Assembly: GCA_017481205.1 (NCBI GenBank)
Contig: JAFUPN010000031.1
Location: 1-37,831, forward strand
Source of the DNA: Clostridia bacterium
GTDB lineage: Bacteria; Bacillota; Clostridia; UMGS1810
DNA length: 37,831 nt
Reading direction: 5' to 3'
A model generated the notes under the pieces. That model was given only the letters and a program-made list of their open reading frames with translations, was not told where the DNA came from and did not search any database. Below, one piece after another: positions 15,701-24,510 of the stretch; the first letter of the stretch is position 1; the number at the start of each line of letters is the position of its first letter. Both the position numbers and the translations under genes were made by a program.

Positions 15701-17328
15701 TTGCCGAGATTATTAAGATGAAGGCAGAGCCCCTGCCCACATCGCCTCAGGTACCGGAGCAAAATCCCAACGAGGCATATTCAAAGGTTGCTATCCGTAT
15801 GACAACCGGAGCCAACAACTACCTGACGGTAAATATAAGCTCATTAGAGAGCGCAAAGGATGAAATTCTCACTCAACCTCTTGTGGCGTGGTCTCTCAAT
15901 ATGTGGGATGAAATATCGACTCAGGATATTGTAAGCCTTAAGGATTATGAGGATTTTGCATATGCATCAGGCAGTGAAGCAAAGGGTGTTTTAGGCGCTG
16001 CTGAAGGCGATTCGTCACTCTGTGCTCCTGTGGGAGCCGGTTCTGCCCTGCTTGCATCGGATACCTTTGAGCCTGAAAACAGATATACGGCAGTGTCATT
16101 TAATATTGCACCATACAGAGCTGTGCCTATGCTCTGCGACAGCAGCGGAAATAACCTGCTGGAAAATATCAGTCTTGATAGCGAGGTATGGAACAGCATT
16201 TGTGTAATATATGATGCGGAGAAGGGAAGAGCTGTTACCAATATCAACGGAAGCTACGGCCAGTGGCAGGATACAGACTATACCGGCGGCAGTGCGGTGC
16301 TTACCCTCAGGGGAACAGACATCAGCTCTGCTGCGTATGTAGATAACTACAAGCTTTACACGGTCTCTGCGGTACCGTCTTTGGGCTATGTCAGTGTAGG
16401 AGGAGTGGAGCTTGACGACAGCTATATTCTCTCCGACGGTACGCTGACTGCAGGAGACCTGACCTCCAACGGTACAGTCAGGGTATATACTGACAGCACC
16501 ATGACAGAGCGGCTTGCGGATACGGCTTTGCTCCCGGAAGGCGCTGTGGCGGTGTTTACCAACGGAGATGTCTATATATACTATAAGGTTACTCTCCAGA
16601 GTGCTGTAGAAACACCTGCAAAATACTATCAGTACATAGACGATTTCAGCAGCGGAGGTTGTGTTCGCAATACTCTTGAGACAGTGGCTGATATAACGGG
16701 AGCCTACGGAAGCTGTGCGCATTTTACGGGCACTGAGGAGGTGGACAGCAACCATTATCTTAATTATGCTCTCAGTACGGATGATACTATTAAGACAGTC
16801 AGCTTCGACGTATATCCCACCGATTCTGTTACCAAGATAAAATTTGCCACAAACGGTCATAATCCCCTCAGCCGCGATGTGGCTATGTCGGAGCTGACTC
16901 CGGGCGAATGGAACAATCTTACACTGGTTATCGACCCTGCAACGGATATCAACACCTTTTATGTCAACGGCAAAGCATCGGGTACAAAAACCTGTGAGAT
17001 GAAGGGCAACCTGAGGATGGTATTCTCTACAGACAAGAGCATACTGAGTGAATCGGAAATTTATGTAGACAATATAGTTTTAATCGGCGGTACAAAGCCC
17101 GAGGGTATAATTGATACTGATTATTCAGTGACAGACAGCAAAATCTCCGGTGCCGCAGGATTAACCTACGGCGAGTTTTGCCGCAGCTTCCGTACTTCAA
17201 GCTATAAATATAGCTATAAGGTATACGGCAGAAACGGCGAGCTTTACAGCAGCGATATCATAGATGAAGGCTGCGTACTATATCTGTACGGCGGCGATGT
17301 AATGCTCGGAAGATATTCTTTTGAATGA
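12766..17328 (+). CDS. Giant secreted heparinase II/III-like protein, paralogue 1
   Basis: 1520 residues from ATG 12766, chosen because GGAG (12753-12756) precedes it and it begins a clear signal peptide (MKSKAYISLFIIFAMIIQ ... CVFAEE); an upstream TTG in frame lies inside the promoter. Layout: a LamG-like beta domain (about 30-245), a copper-amine-oxidase-N-like beta module (about 285-400), a helical toroid starting at HPRILLNQKDFDRL (about 446) with SNYNAVVSGG (about 610) and MPGGGW ... SYWNYTMEF (about 655-672), then the heparinase II/III beta-sheet domain with HFGATWGYHHHCDCGSF (about 811-827), and C-terminal LamG-like and small beta modules. The family cleaves uronic-acid polysaccharides by beta-elimination, with Asn, Tyr and His catalysts in these blocks. 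Exact substrate unknown. No cell-wall anchor is visible. Confidence 0.85.
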   Translation: MKSKAYISLFIIFAMIIQLAGGLCVFAEETAGGTDIVSLNTTNDAGDHCYFDNHYCYTSINPNYGNFFANQKTNYIECYRLDYTNPRRKDYIYLEKTDPDNDCYFDINCNRLSYTRYSQRAYDYFLVQGDFKVGLMGADCQMFLFRDSTSGSSVVNYVSAYLRADGSLKLSDGTVVPDVAKVNTWFNMKAAVNLKTSLCEVYINDVKAGTMAIPAAMSRINMVRLSLYSGTGNMYADNFSVTGLEVPYENGIEVRSDVFPDNPQIAEFLQGKVAMHGYGKLMYKDGVKAPIFPEPVYDEDRQELYVAADTLNYAFGINLEEGFSGLSGSDISVTEGGVVVYKGESHTMKNGTLTVTDRLYVPVTDFAEILGKYAFTHETGMIVISDENEFIDTTDWEYITFRPDQSAITLFNDVDFLNSFLSYEQPDMSRLKEDFASVSGEYESAHPRILLNQKDFDRLKNLYSTDETYKTIANNIISKAKSYLRKEPLVYKFDDAMRMYSSGAETQNRFMYWGYAYKLTGDSRYVKRAVMELEALDKFPDFNPMHIIDTGMFCMGLACAYDWFYEAYTPEERELARRVVFEKCFKSLSDAYYGRLSQATSGNGAVKWTSNYNAVVSGGCLNAAIATIECDPEYNLDMIDNCIRSLEYCLAGIMPGGGWGESVSYWNYTMEFLSYSMASLNTSFGTDYGIGKSQGMEDTLRYAMACLGIGGMYNYHDSGQSVASKSNSYKTFMYLANTYGIDDAYGMRMYDLLNKRTSPVVEDGLFYNENITDFEDVYDKNGTEIKIDGTELFSSRDTYNRDNSQFYFATHFGATWGYHHHCDCGSFVLDMYGTRFADDLGADDYNIENELKYSSYELYRKRAEGHNVMVIAPSSHSGSFEQNLNVFAPITGYETDGTRSYVIADMDEVYAECDRMQQGYYVDKEKMSVTMRNEFTAPTGTEVYWFMHTRADIQIDGNTAYLTRDGHTVCLRFDTNAPVAEIIKMKAEPLPTSPQVPEQNPNEAYSKVAIRMTTGANNYLTVNISSLESAKDEILTQPLVAWSLNMWDEISTQDIVSLKDYEDFAYASGSEAKGVLGAAEGDSSLCAPVGAGSALLASDTFEPENRYTAVSFNIAPYRAVPMLCDSSGNNLLENISLDSEVWNSICVIYDAEKGRAVTNINGSYGQWQDTDYTGGSAVLTLRGTDISSAAYVDNYKLYTVSAVPSLGYVSVGGVELDDSYILSDGTLTAGDLTSNGTVRVYTDSTMTERLADTALLPEGAVAVFTNGDVYIYYKVTLQSAVETPAKYYQYIDDFSSGGCVRNTLETVADITGAYGSCAHFTGTEEVDSNHYLNYALSTDDTIKTVSFDVYPTDSVTKIKFATNGHNPLSRDVAMSELTPGEWNNLTLVIDPATDINTFYVNGKASGTKTCEMKGNLRMVFSTDKSILSESEIYVDNIVLIGGTKPEGIIDTDYSVTDSKISGAAGLTYGEFCRSFRTSSYKYSYKVYGRNGELYSSDIIDEGCVLYLYGGDVMLGRYSFE

Positions 17329-17342
17329 AAGGAATGATACAT

Positions 17343-20300
17343 TTGATTAAGCTAAAAAAAATGGCAGCACTGCTGACTTGCATTGCTATGCTGGCAGGTC
17401 TGTGGACAGTGCCCGCAGCGGCGGCAGGCGGTGCAGCCACCAAGGTCATACTTAATGTGAGCAACGACGCCGGAGACTATTGCTACTTTGACAGCAACTA
17501 CTGCTATACCTCGGCAAATGCAAAATATAACAATCTTGCCGCAAATACAGGTGACAACTACATGGAGTTTTACCGCCTTGACTACACCAACCCAAGACGC
17601 AAGGGATTTATGTATGCAGAGCGGACAGAGAAGGATACCTACTGCTTTTTCAACATTACTCTTGACCGCAGCAATATGACCAAATATCCCAATAAGATAT
17701 ATGACCATATCCTTATTAACGGAGATATCATGACAACCCTCCTTGAGTGCGAGGCTCAGATGTTTATGATACGCAGTACCGCCGATTCCGCCGGGGCAGA
17801 AATGACCCTGGCTACCCTCGGCGCCGACGGAAGATTTACCTTCTCCGACGGTACGGTCAGCGATGTGCTGGTAAAAAAGGGCGAATGGGCTAACTACAAG
17901 ATTGCCATAAACCTTGAAACACACACAGCGGATATTTATTTTAACGGCACTAAAATCAAGGCTGGACTCACTATTCCTTCTGAATATGACCGGATAAAGC
18001 AGGTTCGTTTCCGTCTTATGGAGGGCGGCATTGGCAATATGTATCTGGATAATCTTCAGGTAACAGGTCTTATTGAGCCTTTTGTAGACGGGGTGGAGAC
18101 TCCCACGGATATATATCCCGCCGAGGACGATATCAGGGACTTTCTTGAGGGCAAGGTGGCTTTCCACGGCTACAGCGGTCTTGTGTATAAGGACGGCATA
18201 AAAAGACTTCTCAGTCATGAACCCTTATATGATACCGAAAATCAGGAGCTTTATGTAAGCGAGGATGAGATTAAATCAGCCTTTGGCATATCCTCTCTCT
18301 CAGTGAGCGCTGACGGTGCGGTTACTGCAGACGGTACAGCGTCACAGCTGAGCACGTCTCCCATATCAAAGGACGGAGTAAGCTATATCCCTGTCACCGC
18401 CTTTGCTGAGGAGGTACTGGGCAAATATGTATTTTCCTTTAAAACAGGCTTTTTCATTGTGGGGGATGTAAACGAGGTTGTTGATACAAGCACCTGGAAA
18501 TATCAGTCCTTCCGCTCCGACTCAAGTCAGATTACCCTGTGGAATGACATAGATTTTCTCAATGCATTCCTCCAGTACGAGCGGCCTGATGCAGCACGGC
18601 TCAAGGCGGATTTTGAGGCGGTAAACGGCTATTCTCACCCCAGAGTTCTTGCGGATAAATCAGATTTTGACAGACTGCGCGAGGCATATGCCAATGATAC
18701 TCAGTATGCCCAAATGGCACAGAGGGCAATACGCTCTGCCAAATCTGTTGTAAGCTCTACTGTGCTTAGATATGAATATGACGATGCAATGCGTATGCTC
18801 AGTGTTGCCAGAAATGCTTACAACCGGTTTTTCTACTTAGGCTATGCATGGCAGCTTACGGGAGATTCAAAATATGTGGAGCGTGCATATGAAGAGGTCT
18901 GCGCTCTTGCTGAGTTCCCGGATTTCAACACAAGCCATATTATAGATGCCGGTGAGTTTGCCATGGCTCTTGCAGTCGCCTATGACTGGCTCTACGACGG
19001 TTATACCCCGGAGCAGCGTGAGTTTGTTGCAAGGGTTTGTGTTGAGCAGGGTCTTAAGCCTCTTGCAAGCGGTATGTACGGCAGGCTTACCTCCACCTCA
19101 AACGGTACCAATGCATACAGCTCCTTCAGATGGCGCAGTAACTACAATTCAATTGTAGTGGGCGGATGTCTTAATGCGGCTGTTGCGGCTATGGAGTATG
19201 ATGAGGACTACTGCCTGGCTGTTGTGGAAAACTGCCTTAAGGGCTACGAGTATTCCATTGCCGAGATTATGCCCGGCGGTGGCTGGAACGAAGCTCCCAG
19301 CTATTGGAATTATGCATTTCAGTATATAAATGTGGGTCTTTCTACCCTCAATGCGGCTTTCGGTACAGACTATTGCCTGTCCCGCAGTATGGGTATGGAG
19401 GATACACTCAAATTTGCCGTTGCCTGCCTTGGTGCAACAGGTATAAACAATTTCCATGACAGCGGCAGCTCAGGAGCTAATTCCTATAGCGAATTTATGT
19501 ATCTGTCACAGCTGTTTAACAACAAAACTGCCTATGACCTGAGATATAACGATATTGTCACCAAGGGCGGCAGTCCCGGACAGGGCGATTTGCTGTACTA
19601 CAATCCCGATGGCTTGGGTGATGATGCAAGAGAGCTTGATACAGTAAACTATATAAGAGGCGTTGAGCTCTTCTCTGTAAGGGACAGCTTTGATACCGAA
19701 AACGATGAATTTTACTTCTCCACTCATTTCGGCACTACCAGCGGCTACCATCAGCACAATGACTGCAGTACCTTTGTGCTGGATATAATGGGACAGCGTT
19801 GGGCAGAGGACCTGGGCAGCGAGGACTATAATCTGCAGAACGAGCTTGGCTATCCCGAATACTCTCTGTACAGAAAGAGAGCCGAGGGTCACAATGTTAT
19901 GGTAATCAACCCGGCAGATTATGCAGCATCCATGGAGCAGAAAACGGGCTTGTTTGTGCCTGTTACCGAATATGCCTACAATGATACTGATGCTTATGTA
20001 AAGGCTGATATGTCAGAGGTATACACTCAGGCAGACTCTATGGAGATGGGTTATTATATAGACCGTGAGAGCCAGACTGTAACCATGCGCAATGAGTTTA
20101 TTCCCACCAATGACAATTCCCAGGTGTACTGGTTTATGCACACCAAGGCGGAGGTGAATATAGACGGAAATGCGGCATATCTTGCCATTGGCGACAAATC
20201 TGTAAAGCTTGAATTTGATACAAATGCAGATAGCGCTGAGCTTGTTTCCATGGCGGCACAGCCTCTGCCAACCTCTCCTCAAGTGCCGGAGCAGAAGCCT

Positions 20301-22001
20301 AATACGGGATATACCAAGGTTGCCATAAAGCTTGATGCAAGTGATTATACAACCCTTACCGTAAAAATATCTCCTGCGGATAATGAGGATGACATGCTTC
20401 TCACACCTCTTGAAAACTGGCATCTTCTGTCTGAATCAGAAAATGATGTTGTGCTTTTTGAAGCGTCGGAGGCGGCTGATTTCGGCAGCTTTGTGCGCGG
20501 TACACTGAGCGATGAAACCGGAGTCGGCGGCAAGGAGAGCTATGACAAGTCTGTCAAGGTTGTAATGAGCGAGGCAGACGGCGATACCTATTCCTCATAC
20601 CATGACTACATCTGGGGCGAGACTGATTCTCGGGGCTACTGGTCTGAGGCAGACGGAGACGGATATCTCATAATATCGGCAAATGTATTTTCAACATCCG
20701 GCACCGGCAGGTTCCGGATGTGCACGGCTCAGAATGCGGCTTTGGGAGAAGAGCTTGTTCCTGAGGCAAACAGATGGCACAATGTGGCTGTAATTTATGA
20801 CAGAGCAACCGGTATGTCAAAGACTGTTGTTGACGGTGTACACGGGGAATATATGGACTGCGGATTGGGCAAAAGCCGCAGTGACAGTGCTCAGATAAGA
20901 AATGCGGTTCGCTTCCTTATGATTGCAAAAAATCAAGGAGATTCAATGTATATAGACGATGTGAACATATATACATCCGATACAGATTATCTTCCTTCAA
21001 TTCCCGCCCTTGATGGAAATTACCGTATTGAGGGCAGCAGAATTCAGGCTATGACAGGTCTTACAGGTGATGAGCTTGCATCCGGAAATGAATATATAGT
21101 AAATGTGTTTGATTCTCAGCTTTACACCTCAAGAATTTCCGGCGAGCTTGAGCTGTCAGACGGCAATGTGGTGGTGCTGAGCGATGACAATAATCTTTAC
21201 AGAACATATTTTGTCACTTCAGATACAATCCATGTGAGCCCGGTATATAAGGTCAGCCAGAGCAGCAGCTTCAACTCTCCATCTTTTATCTGTGAGCGCG
21301 GCACAAGCTCCGCTGCCTACGGCATAGGAGGTAAGGCAACAACCGATGAGTCGATGTATTATGTGGGCAGCTCATCCACAACCACCGATGACTTCTATAT
21401 ACAGACAAGCTTTACCGAGAGTGAGGTTGCCAAGGACACGGCTCTTGCACTGGATATATATGTCTCCAGTGTATTGAGCTTCAACAGCGCATTGTTCGCC
21501 ACCGGAGGTCATGCGGCAATAAGTAGCTCTATGACAATCTCAAAGCTTTCTGCCGGTACATGGCACAATCTGGTACTTATCCACAGAGCGGCCACAAATG
21601 ACAATGAGCTGTATATAGACGGAGTGCTTGCAGGAACCTTAAACAGAGCACTTTCAAGCAATGTAATCAGATTTATATTTAAGCCTATAAATAAATTACT
21701 GGGCGGTAATAACTCCACAGAAGTATATCTTGACAACATAAACTATATGTACGGTGAAGATATAGTGGTTAATCCCATAAGCTCATCTGCCTATACAATA
21801 AGCGGTGCATATATCTCAGGTGCCGCCGGCAGCACAGTCGTGGCATTTAAGAAGAATATAACCAAGGTAAGCTCTCTGTATGATGTACATGTATATAATA
21901 CCGATGGCTCTTTGGCAGCAGATACCGCGGCGATAGCATCCGGTATGTATGTGTATGTAACGGAAAACGGTTATGTGACAAGACAGTATTATATTAAATA
22001 G
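17343..22001 (+). CDS. Giant secreted heparinase II/III-like protein, paralogue 2
   Basis: About 1552 residues. I favour the TTG at 17343 because AAAGGA (17328-17333) is nine bases before it and the product opens with a standard signal peptide (MIKLKKMAALLTCIAMLAG ... AAAAG); an ATG at 17325 overlapping the previous stop (ATGA) is the alternative and would add six residues. Domain order repeats paralogue 1: LamG-like (starting NVSNDAGDYCYFDSNYCYTS), amine-oxidase-N-like, helical toroid from HPRVLADKSDFDRL (about 432), SNYNSIVVGG (about 599), HFGTTSGYHQHNDCSTF (about 794), then further beta modules including a closing ISGAAGSTVVAF module also present as ISGAAGLTYGEF in paralogue 1. Long blocks are nearly identical, such as YRKRAEGHNVMVI. 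Translation is probably coupled to the upstream gene. The two likely act outside the cell on the same or related glycans. Confidence 0.85.
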   Translation: MIKLKKMAALLTCIAMLAGLWTVPAAAAGGAATKVILNVSNDAGDYCYFDSNYCYTSANAKYNNLAANTGDNYMEFYRLDYTNPRRKGFMYAERTEKDTYCFFNITLDRSNMTKYPNKIYDHILINGDIMTTLLECEAQMFMIRSTADSAGAEMTLATLGADGRFTFSDGTVSDVLVKKGEWANYKIAINLETHTADIYFNGTKIKAGLTIPSEYDRIKQVRFRLMEGGIGNMYLDNLQVTGLIEPFVDGVETPTDIYPAEDDIRDFLEGKVAFHGYSGLVYKDGIKRLLSHEPLYDTENQELYVSEDEIKSAFGISSLSVSADGAVTADGTASQLSTSPISKDGVSYIPVTAFAEEVLGKYVFSFKTGFFIVGDVNEVVDTSTWKYQSFRSDSSQITLWNDIDFLNAFLQYERPDAARLKADFEAVNGYSHPRVLADKSDFDRLREAYANDTQYAQMAQRAIRSAKSVVSSTVLRYEYDDAMRMLSVARNAYNRFFYLGYAWQLTGDSKYVERAYEEVCALAEFPDFNTSHIIDAGEFAMALAVAYDWLYDGYTPEQREFVARVCVEQGLKPLASGMYGRLTSTSNGTNAYSSFRWRSNYNSIVVGGCLNAAVAAMEYDEDYCLAVVENCLKGYEYSIAEIMPGGGWNEAPSYWNYAFQYINVGLSTLNAAFGTDYCLSRSMGMEDTLKFAVACLGATGINNFHDSGSSGANSYSEFMYLSQLFNNKTAYDLRYNDIVTKGGSPGQGDLLYYNPDGLGDDARELDTVNYIRGVELFSVRDSFDTENDEFYFSTHFGTTSGYHQHNDCSTFVLDIMGQRWAEDLGSEDYNLQNELGYPEYSLYRKRAEGHNVMVINPADYAASMEQKTGLFVPVTEYAYNDTDAYVKADMSEVYTQADSMEMGYYIDRESQTVTMRNEFIPTNDNSQVYWFMHTKAEVNIDGNAAYLAIGDKSVKLEFDTNADSAELVSMAAQPLPTSPQVPEQKPNTGYTKVAIKLDASDYTTLTVKISPADNEDDMLLTPLENWHLLSESENDVVLFEASEAADFGSFVRGTLSDETGVGGKESYDKSVKVVMSEADGDTYSSYHDYIWGETDSRGYWSEADGDGYLIISANVFSTSGTGRFRMCTAQNAALGEELVPEANRWHNVAVIYDRATGMSKTVVDGVHGEYMDCGLGKSRSDSAQIRNAVRFLMIAKNQGDSMYIDDVNIYTSDTDYLPSIPALDGNYRIEGSRIQAMTGLTGDELASGNEYIVNVFDSQLYTSRISGELELSDGNVVVLSDDNNLYRTYFVTSDTIHVSPVYKVSQSSSFNSPSFICERGTSSAAYGIGGKATTDESMYYVGSSSTTTDDFYIQTSFTESEVAKDTALALDIYVSSVLSFNSALFATGGHAAISSSMTISKLSAGTWHNLVLIHRAATNDNELYIDGVLAGTLNRALSSNVIRFIFKPINKLLGGNNSTEVYLDNINYMYGEDIVVNPISSSAYTISGAYISGAAGSTVVAFKKNITKVSSLYDVHVYNTDGSLAADTAAIASGMYVYVTENGYVTRQYYIK

Positions 22002-22016
22002 GTAAAATTAAATTAA

Positions 22017-22069
22017 AAAGACCTCCCAAATATCAGAAACGAAAATCTGATGATTGGGAGGTTGTTTTT
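22017..22069 (+). terminator. Intrinsic terminator of the heparinase pair
   Basis: ACCTCCCAA (22021-22029) pairs with TTGGGAGGT (22054-22062); an inner ATCAGA/TCTGAT stem extends it, A's precede and TGTTTTTG follows. It lies 20 bp after the stop codon. Confidence 0.88.
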
Positions 22070-22203
22070 GTAGAAAAATATATAAATTTCAGTTTAGCAC
22101 TTGCGCACTGTTTGGTTAGAGCTGGTAGGGCGTGACGACCCCTGTCAAGCCGGTAAAACTTTATGCGTGCATCAAATTGAGCAAATGTGCCATTTGGGTA
22201 CGG

Positions 22204-22366
22204 CAGACTGTCGGATAATTACCGTTTTTGTTCGCCATTCTGTAGGGACGGGGCGCTTTTTGCACAGAAAATCAGGATTTCCCATGCAAAAAGGATGCAA
22301 AGCATCTGACTGCCACCGTCTCACAAATGGCTCTTTTGTGCGTCAATTGAATTATCAGACAGTCTG
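22204..22366 (+). repeat. MITE-like repeat, copy 1 (right of heparinase pair)
   Basis: Ends CAGACTGTCGGATAATT (22204-22220) and AATTATCAGACAGTCTG (22350-22366) are inverted repeats with one mismatch. The first 117 bp (22204-22320) match 23361-23477 with about four substitutions and no length change. It includes the internal stretch TGTAGGGACGGGGCGCTTTT. No transposase. The gap 22070-22402 holds nothing else convincing. Confidence 0.75.
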
Positions 22367-22402
22367 ACGTGGTCTGACAAGACAGCCTGCCATATTTTAT
22401 TG

Positions 22403-23209
22403 TTACCCCAGCATAACATCCAGCAGCATCATAACTGCAAAGCCTGTCACTATGCCCATGGTGGCAGAATACGGATGTGCCTCGCGGTTTCGCTGACATT
22501 CGGGTATCAGCTCATGCACCGCTACCATAATCATTGTGCCGGCGGCAAAAGACAGGGCAAAGGGCAGTATTGCCTCAATATGCGTCACCGCCAGCGCTCC
22601 GGGTATAGCCGCCAAGGGCTCCACTGCGCCCGATGCCTGACCGAGAGTAAAGGCTTTTTTTCGTGAGCAGCCCTCCCGCCTCAGGGGTACCGATACCGCA
22701 GCTCCCTCGGGAAAATTCTGCAGGGCAATTCCTATGGCAAGACTTATGGCACCCATAAGTGCCTCCGTGGTATAATTTCCGTTTTGCAATGCTCCGAATG
22801 CCACACCTACCGCCAAGCCCTCGGGGATATTGTGCACAGTTACCGAAAGTATGAGCATAATAATCCTGTTCATGCCGTTGTCTGTAGCTGCATTCTCACA
22901 GCCTGCTGTGTTTCGTCTTGCAAATGTCACTGCTTTGTCCGAGAACCACATAAATACAGCCCCTGTAAGAAAGCCGGCTGTGGCTACTATGTAAGCCGGT
23001 ATGTCTGAATAAAGCTCTGCCCGCTCTATTGCGGGAGCAAGCAGAGACCAGAAGCTTGCAGCTATCATCACGCCGGAGGCAAAGCCCAGCATAAGATTCA
23101 TTATCCGCGGATTCGGAGATTTAAAGAATACAACCGTGCCGGCTCCCAAAGCGGTTACAAACCATGTGCCCAGGGTTGCCAGCAGAGCCATAATATATAT
23201 TTCGTTCAT
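22403..23209 (-). CDS. ZIP-family metal ion transporter
   Basis: 268 residues, almost entirely hydrophobic helices (about eight). The ZIP metal-binding signatures are present: HNIPEGLAVGVAFG in the fourth helix and ALQNFPEGAAVSVPL in the fifth, each with the (H/N)xPEG pattern that lines the pore. A short charged loop sits between helices three and four. ZIP proteins import Zn2+, Fe2+ or Mn2+ into the cytosol; bacterial relatives include ZupT. GGGAGGT precedes the ATG. The gene is bracketed by two copies of a MITE-like repeat, and its leader region is rich in inverted repeats. No metal-responsive operator could be identified. Confidence 0.93.
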   Translation of the reverse strand: MNEIYIMALLATLGTWFVTALGAGTVVFFKSPNPRIMNLMLGFASGVMIAASFWSLLAPAIERAELYSDIPAYIVATAGFLTGAVFMWFSDKAVTFARRNTAGCENAATDNGMNRIIMLILSVTVHNIPEGLAVGVAFGALQNGNYTTEALMGAISLAIGIALQNFPEGAAVSVPLRREGCSRKKAFTLGQASGAVEPLAAIPGALAVTHIEAILPFALSFAAGTMIMVAVHELIPECQRNREAHPYSATMGIVTGFAVMMLLDVMLG

Positions 23210-23223
23210 TTTGTACCTCCCTT

Positions 23224-23538
23224 AATCCGAACCTCAATTTTAAAAGGTGAATTTTCGTTTTCGTTGTGTTAAAATACTCGGTAATCCGTCAAGGATTACC
23301 TGCGTTTTTGCCTTGCGCAACCAAAAATTCTCACTTTTAAAATTCTACGACCTGAAACGTCAGACTGTCGGATAATTACCGATTTTGCTCGCCATTCTGT
23401 AGGGACGGGGCGCTTTTTGCACAGAAAATCAGGATTTTCCATGCAAAAAGGATGCAAAGCATCTGACAGCCACCGTCCCCGCAAAATGGAATATTTGCGG
23501 ATTTACAGACAATCTAACGTTTCAGGCGGGTTCGGATT
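23224..23538. repeat. Nested inverted repeats upstream of the ZIP gene, containing repeat copy 2
   Basis: The whole 23210-23624 gap is palindromic. Outer arms AATCCGAACC (23224-23233) and GGTTCGGATT (23529-23538); then an imperfect ATTTTAAAAGGTGAATTTT pair near 23237 and 23323; a perfect hairpin GGTAATCC-GTCAA-GGATTACC (23280-23300); and the MITE-like copy 2 inside. No coding sequence. Confidence 0.6.
23351..23526 (+). repeat. MITE-like repeat, copy 2 (upstream of ZIP gene)
   Basis: Same repeat and orientation as 22204-22366. Its outermost arms CCTGAAACGT (23351-23360) and ACGTTTCAGG (23517-23526) are perfect inverted repeats, and the adjoining CAGACTGTCGGATAATT has a decayed partner at the right end. 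The body 23361-23477 matches copy 1; the right third differs. Confidence 0.75.
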
Positions 23539-23624
23539 ACTTCCTTTCGGCTAACCGAACCATTATTTTAAGACTCGGATTATTATCAGTATATTAAATA
23601 TACCTTTCGGGAGGTGAATAAAAA

Positions 23625-24455
23625 TCAGAGTATTTGCAGAAAAGTTCCTATAATGCCTCTTCCCGGACCTTGTCCTCTGTGGGAAAACATATCCTCGGTA
23701 TTGCAGCAGGTGCATATGTCCGACACAATTATATTTTCCGCCGGAACTCCGGCATCAATCAGAATTTGCCTGTTTATATAGGGCAGATTGAGATAGTACC
23801 TGCCGTTTGCGGTGATAATATAGTCCCTGTAGCCGAATTTGTCAAAAAAATCATTATACAATTCCTTGCTTACCTCATAGCAGCTCACACATATGCAGGG
23901 ACCTATGGCGGCTGTCACATTTTCAGGCTTTGTGCCGAAGTGAGCGGTCATTTCCTCAAGGGTTTTTGCCGCCAGCATATTCAGCGTACCTCTCCAGCCG
24001 CAATGGGAGCTTCCTATAGCCTTGCCGGCAGTATCCATAAGTGCCACCGGCACACAGTCTGCCGTGTGTATAACCAAAGGCAGCTGCGGGGTGCATGTGA
24101 TAAGCCCGTCCACATCGGTGTAATCCCGCTCCCGGAGAACACCTTTTCCTGCATCTGCCTCGGTCACAAGCCGTACATTTGCAGAGTGAGTCTGCTTTGC
24201 CAATACCAGGCGCTCTATATCAAACCCGGCGGCACTGCAGAATATGCGGTAATTTTGCACTACATTTTCCCATTTGTCGGCGGTGGAGGTTCCTAAATTC
24301 ATTGTGGCACATTCCTTTATGTCAGAGACTCCTCCGTGACGGGTGGATACCGCAAGGCGAAAGCCCTTTGCGGTATCCGGGAGATTAAAGGTGAGATACG
24401 GCACACCGTTTTCGGTGTGTACTGTCATATTGTTTGATGAAATTATTGTAAACAC
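23625..24455 (-). CDS. pgeF: PgeF/YfiH family peptidoglycan editing factor
   Basis: 276 residues, the normal length for the family once called polyphenol oxidase or laccase domain. The zinc-site blocks are present: KQTHSANVRLV, VIHTADCVPVALMD, SSHCGWRGTLNMLA and AIGPCICVSCYEV, plus CTCCNTEDMFSHRG near the end. PgeF is a cytosolic enzyme proposed to remove wrongly incorporated residues from peptidoglycan precursors, and relatives act on purine nucleosides. The start is a GTG at 24455 with AAAGGT almost touching it; the true start could be downstream, with ATG at 24428 possible. A strong hairpin lies just upstream. Confidence 0.9.
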   Translation of the reverse strand: MFTIISSNNMTVHTENGVPYLTFNLPDTAKGFRLAVSTRHGGVSDIKECATMNLGTSTADKWENVVQNYRIFCSAAGFDIERLVLAKQTHSANVRLVTEADAGKGVLRERDYTDVDGLITCTPQLPLVIHTADCVPVALMDTAGKAIGSSHCGWRGTLNMLAAKTLEEMTAHFGTKPENVTAAIGPCICVSCYEVSKELYNDFFDKFGYRDYIITANGRYYLNLPYINRQILIDAGVPAENIIVSDICTCCNTEDMFSHRGQGPGRGIIGTFLQIL

Positions 24456-24468
24456 TACCTTTCAGTAG

Positions 24469-24508
24469 CCTTAGCAACCAAAACCGTCTTTAGTGTTGGT
24501 TGCTAAGG
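24469..24508. promoter_or_regulatory. 12-bp hairpin in the leader of pgeF
   Basis: CCTTAGCAACCA (24469-24480) and TGGTTGCTAAGG (24497-24508) pair perfectly around a 16-nt loop, 13 bp upstream of the pgeF start codon. The right arm is part of the repeat shared with 11447-11474, so this may be a repeat remnant rather than a dedicated regulator. Confidence 0.45.
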
Positions 24509-24510
24509 CT

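Noticed and set aside
14947..15762. Long minus-strand frames opposite the heparinase-like genes
   Set aside because: They lie antisense to strongly supported multi-domain coding sequence, lack ribosome binding sites and show no recognisable motifs.
22101..22367. Plus-strand 88-codon frame in the heparinase-ZIP gap
   Set aside because: It runs through the MITE-like repeat and has no ribosome binding site.
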